Source: a bacterium (GTDB lineage Bacteria; Bdellovibrionota_B; Oligoflexia; Silvanigrellales; Silvanigrellaceae). Taken from it: a DNA stretch of 64,000 nt. A program made the position numbers and the translations under genes. This document shows, one piece after another, positions 52,354 through 61,686 of this stretch (position 1 is the first letter of the stretch; each line of letters starts with the position of its first letter). The DNA lies in the NCBI GenBank assembly GCA_009918675.1, contig RGDM01000011.1, positions 20,407 through 84,406 on the forward strand. Direction: 5' to 3'. The notes below the pieces were generated by a model, which ran no database searches, was not told where the DNA came from, and saw nothing but the letters and a program-made list of their open reading frames with translations.

Positions 52354-53303
52354 TGTTGATCCCCCTCCGCGCCTTTCTTACGTCGAACTTTTCTATTCTT
52401 TTTGAGCTCTGATGTTGGTTTACCTTCAGAATTTGAAGCGGAATTGACGTCGCTTTCAGATTTTTCACCGGCGAACGCATACTGATACGCGATGCTGACT
52501 CTCGGCATATAAAGACGCTCGGGGACAACGTACTGCGAAAAAGCAAGTTGAATTGATTTTTTAACCGTCATACCCAAGCTCACCTGCGCTGCTAACGGAA
52601 TGGGTGCATCCGACATCGTGTCGTTTCTGACAAACTCTGTCGCTTCTGCGCTGATGTTGAATTTGGATTTGCCGTTTCGGACAAGAAGCATGCCATTGGC
52701 CCACAGCGGAATCGTTCTTCCGCGCACACCTTGGCTTACATAAATGGCCGTCATTGACGCATCAAAAGAATCTTTTGCGTTGGCGGAAGTGATACCGCCT
52801 TCGAGTTTAGCTCTTCCGTATTGAACACCAACACTCGTTGTCAGGAGCATTTTCGGAAGGCGAAAAATATTCTCTGCGCTTAGGCCTGCAATTGTTTGAT
52901 TGAGCGAAGCGTTAATTCCCATGATCTTTGCGGCCGCAACTGGCAAAGGTAAAATTCCCGCCCATGCCGTCGCAACAAGGGTATAGCGGCCCGATGACCT
53001 CAGCGGAGTTCCGAACACAAGAGTTGGCACCGTGTGAGCCGGAGCTGCTGGAACTTTTTCTTCCTTTGCGCCAACTTTCGGGTTGGGCTTGGGAAGAATG
53101 CTTGTCAGAAGACGACCTTCAATGAAGGAATTGGTTGGAACAGGTTCAGCAATTGGCGGCCCATCGAGCAGCGCCGCGCTGACAAGCTGAAGACGCTCCG
53201 ACTGCTCGTACCACCAGAATGCTGCGCGTGCATTCGAGCTCATGGCGAGCAAGGCAGTCACGCCAATTTTCCAAAGTGAGGCGCATTTGTTGAAATCTCT
53301 CAC
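52350..53303 (-). CDS. Exported outer-membrane-type protein coupled to cytochrome gene
   Basis: A 317-residue exported protein. The signal peptide is short (KIGVTALLAMSSNARA-AFW). The mature part alternates in beta strands (GRYTLVATAWAGILPLPVA, TTSVGVQYGRAKLEGGI, IPLAAQVSLGMTVKKSIQLA), which suits a barrel, and ends in a basic Lys/Arg-rich tail (LKKNRKVRRKKGAEGDQQ), which is unusual for one. Start: GTG 53303, with GGAGG 6 bases upstream; a TTG at 53333 is a poorer choice. It is the first gene of the pair with the diheme lipoprotein; a porin-cytochrome conduit would be one reading, but only two hemes are present. Confidence 0.6.
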   Translation of the reverse strand: MRDFNKCASLWKIGVTALLAMSSNARAAFWWYEQSERLQLVSAALLDGPPIAEPVPTNSFIEGRLLTSILPKPNPKVGAKEEKVPAAPAHTVPTLVFGTPLRSSGRYTLVATAWAGILPLPVAAAKIMGINASLNQTIAGLSAENIFRLPKMLLTTSVGVQYGRAKLEGGITSANAKDSFDASMTAIYVSQGVRGRTIPLWANGMLLVRNGKSKFNISAEATEFVRNDTMSDAPIPLAAQVSLGMTVKKSIQLAFSQYVVPERLYMPRVSIAYQYAFAGEKSESDVNSASNSEGKPTSELKKNRKVRRKKGAEGDQQ

Positions 53304-53376
53304 GGAGTGCCTCCAAAACAGTCTGCTCCACAAGTCTACTTACTTGCTTGTCGTGTGCGCAGAGATTGTTGTGAAA

Positions 53377-55158
53377 CTATTTTGACGTCTGAGCAGCACA
53401 AACTGCGATATGAACATCCACAAGCTGTTTTTCTTTCACTCGCGACGGAGCGTTCATCAGTAGATCTTGGCCTTTTTGGTTCAATGGAAATGCAATGACC
53501 TGACGGATATTGGGTTCGTCCAAAAGAAGCATAATCATTCTGTCGATTCCGGGGGCAATTCCACCATGTGGTGGTGGGCCGTACGAGAATGCGTTCCAAA
53601 GCGCTGGGAATCGGCTGTGGATTTCGTCTTCGCTATAACCAGCAAGCTCGAAAGCCCGCTTCATGATATCGCGGCGATGATTGCGGATTGCGCCTGACGA
53701 GAGCTCCACGCCATTGCAGACGATGTCATATTGATAAGCAAGGATCTCCAAAGGGTCTTGATTGTTGAGCGCATCGAGTCCGCCTTGCGGCATCGAAAAT
53801 GGGTTGTGGCAGAAGTCAATTTTCTGCTCGTCCTCATTCCACTCGTAAAAGGGGAAATCAACAATCCAGCAGAAGGCCCATCCGTGTTTCTTTTCAACCT
53901 TGAGAGTGTCTGCCAACCAGGTTCTGAGCTTTCCGCCCTGTGCAAGTGCGGTGCGGGAATCGTCGCCGACAACAAAAACAATCGCGTCGCCGTTTTCCAA
54001 CTTCACTGTGCTTGCCAACGCGCTGCGCTCTGCATCGGTGGTTTGCTTGAGCAAGCTGCCCTTCCACTCGCCATCTTTGAGCGAGAGGTATGGCAGGCCA
54101 CCTAAGCCAAAGGCACGTGCTTGTGCTTGTGCGTCATCAAAAAATTTACGGCTTTGTGCTGCTCCTTGTGGAAGACGAATCGCGCGGAGAACTCCACGGG
54201 GAGCTTGGATGACTTTTTGAAAAACCTCGAACGTAGTTGATTGCAAAACACTTTTGACATCAAACATCTCCAAACCGAAGCGCAGATCAGGTTTGTCAGA
54301 ACCGTATGTCTCAAGTGCATATTTGTATGGAATGCGAGGAAACGGTGTGTTGATGATGGGACGATCTGAAAAGCGGGTGAACAAGTCAACCATCAGTTGT
54401 TCGATCACCGTGAAGATCTCTTCCTGGGTTGCAAAAGCCATTTCTACGTCGAGTTGGTAGAACTCACCGGGGCTGCGGTCGGCGCGAGCATCTTCGTCGC
54501 GGAAGCAGGGCGCAATTTGGAAATAGCGATCAAAGCCAGAGCACATCAAAAGCTGCTTGAACTGTTGTGGCGCTTGCGGCAGTGCATAAAAATGTCCGGG
54601 GTGAAGTCGGCTTGGTACCAAAAAGTCGCGCGCACCTTCGGGTGAACTGCTTGTCAAAATGGGAGTTTGAAACTCCATAAAGCCAAGCTCAACCATCTTG
54701 TTGCGCACATAGTGAATGAATTGCGAACGAAAAATGATGTTTCGGTGCATTTTCTCAGTGCGCAAATCAAGGAAGCGGTATTTTAGTCGGGTGTCTTCGC
54801 TCTCTTCTTTCGGGTTGTGAGCAACCGGAAAGGGAAGAATTTCAGACGGGGATTCAAGCACAAATTTTTCGACGATAATTTCAATTTCGCCGGTTGGAAT
54901 CTTCTTGTTTATCGATTCCCGACGGCGGACGTGGCCTTCAATAGCAATCACAGATTCCGAGCGCAGCTCACTCGCAGGTTGAAAAAACGCTTGCTCAGGG
55001 TGAATCACAACCTGGGTCATGCCGTAGTGGTCGCGCAGGTCAATAAACAGCAAGCCGCCGAGGTTACGCACGGCATGTGCAAATCCCATCAGGCGTACAG
55101 TTTGCCCGATGGCGTTGGCATTGAGTTCCCCGCAAGTGTGGCTGCGCAGCGCTGTCAT
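53377..55158 (-). CDS. aspS: Aspartyl-tRNA synthetase, bacterial type
   Basis: Class II synthetase of 593 residues. Domains: N-terminal OB-fold for the anticodon (about 1-105, VRLMGFAHAVRNLGGLLFID), catalytic core with motif 1 region FMEFQTPILTSSSPEGARDFLVP (key part TSSSPEGARDFLVP), QLLMCSGFDRYFQIAPCFRDED (key part RYFQIAPCFRDEDAR) and the bacterial GAD insertion (about 285-420), then SGAIRNHRRDIM, and PPHGGIAPGIDRMIMLL as motif 3. ATG 55158 has AGGA 10 bases upstream; the TTG at 55179 is less likely. Divergent from tldD. Confidence 0.95.
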   Translation of the reverse strand: MTALRSHTCGELNANAIGQTVRLMGFAHAVRNLGGLLFIDLRDHYGMTQVVIHPEQAFFQPASELRSESVIAIEGHVRRRESINKKIPTGEIEIIVEKFVLESPSEILPFPVAHNPKEESEDTRLKYRFLDLRTEKMHRNIIFRSQFIHYVRNKMVELGFMEFQTPILTSSSPEGARDFLVPSRLHPGHFYALPQAPQQFKQLLMCSGFDRYFQIAPCFRDEDARADRSPGEFYQLDVEMAFATQEEIFTVIEQLMVDLFTRFSDRPIINTPFPRIPYKYALETYGSDKPDLRFGLEMFDVKSVLQSTTFEVFQKVIQAPRGVLRAIRLPQGAAQSRKFFDDAQAQARAFGLGGLPYLSLKDGEWKGSLLKQTTDAERSALASTVKLENGDAIVFVVGDDSRTALAQGGKLRTWLADTLKVEKKHGWAFCWIVDFPFYEWNEDEQKIDFCHNPFSMPQGGLDALNNQDPLEILAYQYDIVCNGVELSSGAIRNHRRDIMKRAFELAGYSEDEIHSRFPALWNAFSYGPPPHGGIAPGIDRMIMLLLDEPNIRQVIAFPLNQKGQDLLMNAPSRVKEKQLVDVHIAVCAAQTSK

Positions 55159-55288
55159 TGTCTGGTGTCCTTGTGTCAAGTCAGAGTTTGGGCCATCTTC
55201 AGAGGCTTAGGCCTTTTCAACGGTCTTCTTTGTCTATCACAGCAGCCTTGCGAGACAAGAAGTCCGCGTCAATGGGAGAACCTTTGTC

Positions 55289-56764
55289 ATGAGACCGCTC
55301 CTCGAACGAGATTTCAAAGCCAGTTTTTCAACCACCCAGGCTCCTATCGAAGGGCCGTTCGGTGAATCATGGCGTCCGCTGTTGTCTTTGATTTTAGGGC
55401 ATGCGCGCCGCTCCGGAGCCGATTTTGCAGAAGTTTTTCTCGAGCGCCGCAACACTCTGCGCGTGACCACCGAAAACGGCAAGGTCACTGCAGTGGCCCC
55501 GGCGTTTTCCCTTGGTGCTGGTGTTCGCTGCTTCAAGGGAACGCAAGATGTGTACGTGAGCACCAACGATCTCTCGCGTGAAGGGTTGCGTTGGGCGGTC
55601 GATCAAGCACTGGCCATGCTGGGATTGTCGACCCGGATGAAACACTCCATTGGCAGAGATGTGCAGCTCGAACCTTTGCGCGACTTCGCTTCATTTAAAG
55701 GCAAGAATTCATGGCTCGCTGCCTGTGCTGGGGTCACCGAGATGTCGGGTCGCCTTCTTGAGCAGTCGGCTGCTCTGAAGAAAAAGGTGGCTCATCTGCA
55801 GAGCGACCAAGTCAGCGCATTTCGCGATTGGCAAGAAGTCCTTGTTGCGGCGTCTGACGGCGTTTTTGCACGCGACATCCGTTTGCATCAGCTTTCTCGA
55901 TTGGGAGTCAATTGCGCCGATGGTGCGGATCGCGCCTCTGCGCACGAACAGCGCGCTTCAACCGGCCAACCTGACTTTTTAAAAACCGTCGACATGTCTC
56001 CTGTTGTCAGCGAACTCGCTGACTCTGTGGGAGTCATGCTGCGTGCGGACTATGTGAGTGCAGGGCAATATCCGCTGGTGATGGCCAACCGTTTTGGCGG
56101 CGTAATCTTCCACGAGGCATGTGGTCACCTGCTCGAAACCACGCAAATTGAACGCAAAACAACGCCCTTTGCAGATTCGCTTGGGCAGCCCATTGCGCAC
56201 GAAAGTTTGAGCGCTTGGGATGAAGGCGTGACCGAAGGTGCATTTGGCTCAACCGACATGGATGATGAAGGCATGCCTGCACAATCGACTTTGCTGATTG
56301 AAAATGGAATTTTGCGCAATTTCATTGCCGACAGAGCAGGGTCTATGCGCTTTGGTCATCCGCGCACGGGCAGTGGCAGGCGGCAAAACTTCACTTTTGC
56401 GGCCGCGAGCCGGATGAGAAACACCTTTATCGCACCTGGAAAATTCACCCCCGAAGAACTTATCTCCAGCTGCGAATCCGGTTTGTATTGCAAAAAGATG
56501 GGCGGCGGCAGTGTTGGTGCAACCGGTGAGTTTAATTTCGCCGTCGCTGAAGCTTATTTAATTGAAAAAGGAAAGCTCGGAAAGCCTGTGAAGGGTGCCA
56601 CTCTGATCGGTACTGCGGTTGATATTATGAAGAAGATATCAGCCTGTGCCAATGATATCGAACTCGCTCCTGGTTTCTGTGGTTCAGTCAGTGGAACGAT
56701 TTACACCACAGTCGGACAACCTCACTTGAAAGTTGACAATATCACCGTCGGAGGTCGCGCTTAA
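55289..56764 (+). CDS. tldD: Metalloprotease TldD
   Basis: Active subunit of the TldD-TldE protease, 491 residues. The zinc motif is H275-E-A-C-G-H280, in [15 protein letters not shown]. Other conserved parts are [32 protein letters not shown] and [14 protein letters not shown] with later [11 protein letters not shown]. coli TldD/E removes leader peptides of ribosomally made peptides (microcin B17) and degrades CcdA. GGGAG lies about 10 bases before ATG 55289. tldE follows one base after the stop. A peptide importer is nearby but there is no precursor-peptide gene visible here. Confidence 0.93.
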   Translation: MRPLLERDFKASFSTTQAPIEGPFGESWRPLLSLILGHARRSGADFAEVFLERRNTLRVTTENGKVTAVAPAFSLGAGVRCFKGTQDVYVSTNDLSREGLRWAVDQALAMLGLSTRMKHSIGRDVQLEPLRDFASFKGKNSWLAACAGVTEMSGRLLEQSAALKKKVAHLQSDQVSAFRDWQEVLVAASDGVFARDIRLHQLSRLGVNCADGADRASAHEQRASTGQPDFLKTVDMSPVVSELADSVGVMLRADYVSAGQYPLVMANRFGGVIFHEACGHLLETTQIERKTTPFADSLGQPIAHESLSAWDEGVTEGAFGSTDMDDEGMPAQSTLLIENGILRNFIADRAGSMRFGHPRTGSGRRQNFTFAAASRMRNTFIAPGKFTPEELISSCESGLYCKKMGGGSVGATGEFNFAVAEAYLIEKGKLGKPVKGATLIGTAVDIMKKISACANDIELAPGFCGSVSGTIYTTVGQPHLKVDNITVGGRA

Positions 56765-56765
56765 G

Positions 56766-58118
56766 ATGATGACTCAAAACGACATTCAGACTTTGATTGC
56801 CTCGTTGCTTAAGGAAAAGCCCGGTATTCAATTTGATATTTCTGGCAGTAGCGTTGAAGATCAAACGGTAAAAATCAAAGAGTCGGGAACCCTCGATCAA
56901 TCTGCATCCCAGCGGACAAACGTAACGCTACGGGTTTGGAATTCGGCCGGCCGAGTTGGTGTCGTTCAACTCACATCGCTTGCAAGCAAGGACCTGTTGG
57001 CCGCCGTCGACTTGGCGCTGGAAGCAGCGCATGTTGGTCCGAGTGAAGATCTCCCTTTGTTGCCAAGTCTTTCACAGGCCGGCGAACTTCCGGTCAAAAA
57101 TAATGCCCAAGTTGTTGTTGGCAAACATACGGCCGAATCCGCAAGTATCGAACAATTGGCCGAAGCTCTTTCTGCGGGAGTTGAGCTGCTGAAAACATCA
57201 CACCCAAGCATTCAGGGCGTGCCCTACAACGCGCTTTCGCAGCGCCGTGTTGATCGTTTTTATGCAAATACCGCTGGACTTGTGCGCAGCCAGCAGGGTG
57301 GTTCGGTGTCCACGTATCTTTATGCAAAAGGCCAGGTCGATGGCTATAAGCCTCGTGCTGCAGGACATTGGGATGAGCAAAATTCGTTGGCAGAACTGAG
57401 TCTGACAGAGGTTGCAAAGGTCACAAGCAAAATCCTTGTCTCGCATTTGCAGCCCGGAAAAATTCCGTCTGGCAAATATCCAGTGGTTTTTTCTGGCAAA
57501 GCATTTCTCGATTTACTTGATGCTTTCTCGAATCTCTTTAGCGCGCAAAATATCCTCGACAAGCAATCGTTGCACAGCAAAGACAGTTTGGGTCAGCTGA
57601 TTGCAAGTGAGTTGTTGAATGTGACCGACGATCCACTTCACAAAGAAAATATTTCGCCTGCGCTTTTTGATGGTGAAGGCACTGCTGTAAGAAGCACGGT
57701 GTTGGTTGAACATGGAAGACTGAAGGGTCTTTGGCATCATTCTGTTAGCGCAAAGGCGTTTGCAACCCAGAGCACAGGACATGCACGAGTGGGTGCTAAA
57801 ATGGTTGTCGGGCCATGGTTTTATAATGTGGCACCAGGTGCTGGCTTGGGTGCAATTGCAGAAAACTGCATTTGGGTTGAAGAAGTTCAAGCGCTGCATG
57901 CAGGTGTTAATTCTCTACAAGGCTCATTCTCATTGCCGTTTCTTGGGTTTCGTGTCGAAAATGGTCAGCGGATGAGCTTAGATGGAGTCACAGTTGCTGG
58001 CGACATCCTCGCGACTCTGAAAAGCATTGTTGCACTGGGCGAAAAACAAGAACGTGCTTCTGGAGGTGTGTGTCCGGCCGTTGCGGTTGCTTCGCTCTCC
58101 ATCACTTGCGAACTGTGA
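56766..58118 (+). CDS. pmbA: TldE/PmbA protease subunit
   Basis: Partner of TldD, 450 residues, same fold but without a zinc HExxxH, as expected of the non-catalytic subunit. Conserved parts include NTAGLVRSQQGGSVSTYLYAKG (key NTAGLVRSQQGGS), KYPVVFSGKAFLDLLDAFS, LFDGEGTAVRSTVLVEHGRL (key FDGEGTAVRSTVL) and GFRVENGQRMSLDGVTVAG. ATG 56766 is one base after the tldD stop and uses the GGAGG at the tldD end; ATG 56769 is equivalent. The frame is open earlier but overlaps tldD. Confidence 0.9.
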   Translation: MMTQNDIQTLIASLLKEKPGIQFDISGSSVEDQTVKIKESGTLDQSASQRTNVTLRVWNSAGRVGVVQLTSLASKDLLAAVDLALEAAHVGPSEDLPLLPSLSQAGELPVKNNAQVVVGKHTAESASIEQLAEALSAGVELLKTSHPSIQGVPYNALSQRRVDRFYANTAGLVRSQQGGSVSTYLYAKGQVDGYKPRAAGHWDEQNSLAELSLTEVAKVTSKILVSHLQPGKIPSGKYPVVFSGKAFLDLLDAFSNLFSAQNILDKQSLHSKDSLGQLIASELLNVTDDPLHKENISPALFDGEGTAVRSTVLVEHGRLKGLWHHSVSAKAFATQSTGHARVGAKMVVGPWFYNVAPGAGLGAIAENCIWVEEVQALHAGVNSLQGSFSLPFLGFRVENGQRMSLDGVTVAGDILATLKSIVALGEKQERASGGVCPAVAVASLSITCEL

Positions 58119-58127
58119 GCGGGTGAA

Positions 58128-59423
58128 GTGACGAAGGTAATCTCCGCGAAAAACTCCAAACCGGGTGTTGTGCAAGATGCGCAGCTTGTTTCGGAACAGT
58201 TTTTTCGTTCGTCGGGATTAGCAGCGGATTTCGCCGCTGAGGCGCGTCTTGGAATTTACGTACATGTGCCCTTTTGTCCGCACATTTGTCCGTACTGTGA
58301 TTTTGTCAAGACAGCAAAATTCAGCCGCGCCGATGTCAGCGGATATTTTTCTGCACTTGAGAAGCAATACGATTCATTGATTGCGGAAATTCCGGAGTCG
58401 CTCACAACAGTCACAGTTTATCTGGGTGGCGGGACCCCAAGTTTGTTTCCAGCGGCATATTATCGGCCGCTCGTCGACAAAATTCGAAAACGTTTCGTGA
58501 TTGAAGAATTCACCATCGAAAGCAATCCTTTCTCCAATAGTGAGCGAGCGTTTGCAGACTGGGTTGATTTAGGTGTGAATCGCATAACGTTGGGAGCGCA
58601 GTCGCTCAATCCAGCTGTACTCTCTTATTTGGGCCGGCAACATAACAGTAAACAAATTTTGGCTAATCTCAATGCCGCGCGCTCTGCCGGATTAAATCAG
58701 GTTCAGGTTGATTTGATATTCGGGCTCAAAGAGCTTGTCGGGCAGAGAAATTTACGTGATGAAATTACCGAGCTTGCTGGCAATGGTGCCACCGGCGTTT
58801 CTTGCTATTTACTCACCATCGAAGAAAGCACTGCGTTTGCTAAAGAATCAACCGCAACAGATGACACTGTTGTGAATGAGTATTTGACTTTGATTGAAAC
58901 CTGTCAGGCTCTTGGTTTTGTTCAATTTGAAACCAGCAATTTTTCCCGCAATCCGCCCATTCACAATCGTTTATATTGGTATGGACTGCCTTATCTCGGG
59001 CTTGGCACGGGTGCACATGGTTTGATGCCTGCAACGTCATCTACGCCCTTTGGAACCCGATATCGAGTTGGCGAGCTCTCGCAGCGTAAGGTGCCAGGAG
59101 ATGATCACCTTCCATTTGCGTCGGATTCAGAAATGCTCTTTGTGATTAACTCGAGCGAAGAGATGCGCGATCGCGAGGCAATGCTACAAGAGCTTTTGTT
59201 CACGCTTCTCCGCACTCAAGATGGAATTCCGTTGGCTTGGCTTGAAGCTGTTTATGAACCTGCGCGGCTTGCCCGTCTATGGGCTGATGCACGTATCCGC
59301 AAAGCCTGCGATGCCGGATATTTTCAAGTTGAAAATCGCCATCTGAGATTGTCGCCAGCCGAGAAATTGCGTGGTGACTCGTGGGCGTTGCTCTTGATTT
59401 CCTGCCTACACGCTTCACATTGA
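58128..59423 (+). CDS. hemW: Heme chaperone HemW (radical SAM)
   Basis: Radical SAM protein of 431 residues. The cluster motif is C50-x3-C54-x2-C57 in PFCPHICPYCDF, followed by YLGGGTPSLF and, further on, RITLGAQSLNPAVLSYLGR. The C-terminal domain (LFTLLRTQDGIPL) is that of HemN/HemW. It lacks the extra features of oxygen-independent coproporphyrinogen oxidase HemN, so the heme-insertion factor HemW is the better call. The GTG start at 58128 has only a weak site (GGGTGAA); it is nine bases after the tldE stop, so coupling may help translation. Confidence 0.88.
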   Translation: MTKVISAKNSKPGVVQDAQLVSEQFFRSSGLAADFAAEARLGIYVHVPFCPHICPYCDFVKTAKFSRADVSGYFSALEKQYDSLIAEIPESLTTVTVYLGGGTPSLFPAAYYRPLVDKIRKRFVIEEFTIESNPFSNSERAFADWVDLGVNRITLGAQSLNPAVLSYLGRQHNSKQILANLNAARSAGLNQVQVDLIFGLKELVGQRNLRDEITELAGNGATGVSCYLLTIEESTAFAKESTATDDTVVNEYLTLIETCQALGFVQFETSNFSRNPPIHNRLYWYGLPYLGLGTGAHGLMPATSSTPFGTRYRVGELSQRKVPGDDHLPFASDSEMLFVINSSEEMRDREAMLQELLFTLLRTQDGIPLAWLEAVYEPARLARLWADARIRKACDAGYFQVENRHLRLSPAEKLRGDSWALLLISCLHASH

Positions 59424-59469
59424 AATGAGTTGTGGCCGTTGCCCTCTTGCTTTTAAATTCTTCTCTCTT

Positions 59470-60078
59470 TTATGCAAGTCCAGCATCGACGGGAGCGGGC
59501 ACTTCCATGTGATTGAGGATCAGGTCGGCAAGGGCATCAAGACTTTCCACAGTGCCAATATCTTGCACCGCAACCGCCTCCACGGTGGGTGAATTCTCTA
59601 GGTGGAACGCCAAACGAAGCGCGTCCATGGGCACCGCTTGCGGATCGTCGCGGTGATTGAATTGTATGACGATCGGAAAGTCATTCATATTTTTGTGCGC
59701 CACTCGAACCAATTCGCGCAAACGGCGGAAATTTTCTTCGCTCGCAGGCAAGCGCGACAACCGACTATCAACTATAAAAACAGCACCGTCAGCACCCGCA
59801 AGAAGCGAGAAGTTCATCGTGGGAAGCAAGGTATGATGAGGGAGTGTATAAAGATGCGCGCGCACATCGTGATTTTGATGCTTGCCTAGAGTGAGCGGCA
59901 AAAAATCGAAAAATGAACTGCGTGCAGACATGCCGTGGAGATCAAACAGGCGAGTCGCCAAATCGCCGGCTGTTTGCTTGTACAGACTTTGAAGGTTTGT
60001 TGTTTTTCCACATCCCTGAGCGCCAATGACGAGGATTTTTAGGTGAATTTCGTTGGTCTCTTCATTGATGATAGCCAC
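59470..60078 (-). CDS. MglA-like small GTPase with altered G motifs
   Basis: A 202-residue cytoplasmic GTPase of the MglA/Ras-like group. The P-loop GAQGCGKTTNLQ (19-30) and SSFFDFLPLTLG match MglA, as do the VRAHLYTLP strand and the ADGAVFIVDSR segment. Two sites differ: the TVPGQ motif after the strand is TLPHH, and the guanine-specificity motif NKxD reads NHRD in QFNHRDD. MglA proteins set cell polarity and motility with MglB; no mglB lies in the window. It is the last gene of the aroQ-manA run, two bases after manA. GTP binding is likely, but its switch may differ from standard MglA. Confidence 0.75.
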   Translation of the reverse strand: MAIINEETNEIHLKILVIGAQGCGKTTNLQSLYKQTAGDLATRLFDLHGMSARSSFFDFLPLTLGKHQNHDVRAHLYTLPHHTLLPTMNFSLLAGADGAVFIVDSRLSRLPASEENFRRLRELVRVAHKNMNDFPIVIQFNHRDDPQAVPMDALRLAFHLENSPTVEAVAVQDIGTVESLDALADLILNHMEVPAPVDAGLA

Positions 60079-60080
60079 AA

Positions 60081-61196
60081 TTAATCTCCTTGCCCAGCCA
60101 AAGACTGCGGAGGAACGAATGCAAAGAACGCTGCCTCTGGTCTGATAAACGGTTGTGGTTCTGCCAACACGATTTCGATTTCTCCTGCGGCCGCAGAGAC
60201 GAGGCCGCTTTCACCTGTATTTAGCACTAAATGTTCTCGCGTGTGCCCGTTCTTGCTGACCAGTTGCAGTTGGCCTTTCCAACAAGTCACAAGGGAAAAT
60301 TGCCCTGGCACAAGCGGCTTGTACGTGTAGATTCCGGCGCTTGCAAAATACTGAATTGGAAACGGATTGTTCTTATTTCCTGTGAAGATGTCTTTGTGAT
60401 TCATGGATATAATCAAGAGATTTTCGAGCTCCTTTCCGCGTGGGAGCTGCCAATCAATTGCACTCAATGCTTCTTCCACATGAAGTTCGCGTGGTTTGCC
60501 ATTTGCATCTTCTTCGCCGCGCTCGTTGTACCTGCGACCCCAGTCGGAAAGTCGCCAAGTTTTTCCTGATTTTTCGGGCAAAACATATTGCGGCTCTGCT
60601 ATCAGCACTCCCGGGCCTGTTGCGTGAACGCATCCAGTTGGGATGGAAATGTAGTCGCCAGCAAGTGGGAAGACCATGTGCATGACATCGCGTGCGCGGT
60701 CATTGCGCAGTGCAGTGATAATTTCCTCTTTGCTTAAACCCTCTTTAAATCCAAGAAAAACATGTCCACCCATATCGGTGTCCATTACCAGCCAACTTTC
60801 GGGCTTTCCGCATTCGTTTTCTTTCAAAAGTGGATGGTCGTGGTTGGGATGCACTTGCACGGATAATGGGTCGCGTGCCGATAACCATTTTAAAAGCAGC
60901 GGACAGTGCGAACCAAATTGTTGCGCAATGGCCTCACCCAGGAAATGGAATCCAGACGTGTGCAAAAGTTCTGTGAAGAGCTGTGGTTCACCAGCCGGAT
61001 TTTTTAATTGTGAGATCCGCGACGGGAAACTTGCGTCGGTTGACACTTCCCAGCTTTCGCCCACCCGTTCGGGCCACCCACCTGGCGGAGCTTCTAAACC
61101 CTTTGCCTTGGTATCCGCCACCAGACGACCCGCCCATGGGGTCCGTGTGACGGGAACAAAATTGTACGGATCGAATTTGATGAAATGAGGTTGCAT
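60081..61196 (-). CDS. manA: Mannose-6-phosphate isomerase, class I
   Basis: Zinc-dependent isomerase of fructose 6-phosphate and mannose 6-phosphate, which supplies GDP-mannose for polysaccharide; 371 residues. Conserved parts: TPWAGRLVAD at the start, LSARDPLSVQVHPNHDHP (Gln/His zinc ligands), KPESWLVMDTDMGGHVFLGF (Glu ligand), and SIPTGCVHATGPGVLIAEPQ (last His). The C-terminal domain is cupin-like. The stop is two bases before the GTPase start, and its own start is three bases after the aroQ stop. Confidence 0.9.
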   Translation of the reverse strand: MQPHFIKFDPYNFVPVTRTPWAGRLVADTKAKGLEAPPGGWPERVGESWEVSTDASFPSRISQLKNPAGEPQLFTELLHTSGFHFLGEAIAQQFGSHCPLLLKWLSARDPLSVQVHPNHDHPLLKENECGKPESWLVMDTDMGGHVFLGFKEGLSKEEIITALRNDRARDVMHMVFPLAGDYISIPTGCVHATGPGVLIAEPQYVLPEKSGKTWRLSDWGRRYNERGEEDANGKPRELHVEEALSAIDWQLPRGKELENLLIISMNHKDIFTGNKNNPFPIQYFASAGIYTYKPLVPGQFSLVTCWKGQLQLVSKNGHTREHLVLNTGESGLVSAAAGEIEIVLAEPQPFIRPEAAFFAFVPPQSLAGQGD

Positions 61197-61199
61197 GGC

Positions 61200-61685
61200 T
61201 TAATTCCTGGGTTTCGAATTTCTTTGGATGAGTTCAACCAATGCGCGAGCCGCAGCAGTATAACCTGCTGCGCCAAGGCCAACCACTCCACCGGTCACCA
61301 CCGGTGCGACCATCGATGCATGACGAAAATCTTCGCGCGCGGCTGTGTTGCTGAGATGGATTTCTATCACCGGAATGCCGGTGTCACGGACCATAGCAAG
61401 TGCGTCACGCAAGGCGACGCTTGTGTGGGTCCAAGCTCCAGGGTTGATTAAAATACCTCCGACGGGAGTATTGCCGGCATAGTGATCGCGAACAATTTGG
61501 TTCAGGACATCCAGCACGTTTCCTTCGTGGTTCGATTGCACCAATTCGACTTCATACTTGGCCGTTGGGCATTCACGTTTCACGCGTTGAAGAAGATCTT
61601 CCTGTGTTTCGTTACCGTAGATATTTGTTTCACGTTTGCCAAGCAATCCAAGGTTTGGTCCATGAACAAGTAGAATTTTTATCAT
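61200..61685 (-). CDS. aroQ: 3-dehydroquinate dehydratase, type II
   Basis: Third step of the shikimate pathway: 3-dehydroquinate to 3-dehydroshikimate; 161 residues, dodecameric in the family. MIKILLVHGPNLGLLGKRE marks the start, with the Tyr of IYG and the catalytic His later in EIHLSNTAAREDFR. NPGAWTHTSVALRDAL holds the substrate Asn and conserved His. ATG 61685 lies one base after the stop of the TPR gene with AGGA 9 bases upstream; the longer frame to 61751 overlaps that gene and is rejected. Confidence 0.94.
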   Translation of the reverse strand: MIKILLVHGPNLGLLGKRETNIYGNETQEDLLQRVKRECPTAKYEVELVQSNHEGNVLDVLNQIVRDHYAGNTPVGGILINPGAWTHTSVALRDALAMVRDTGIPVIEIHLSNTAAREDFRHASMVAPVVTGGVVGLGAAGYTAAARALVELIQRNSKPRN

Positions 61686-61686
61686 C

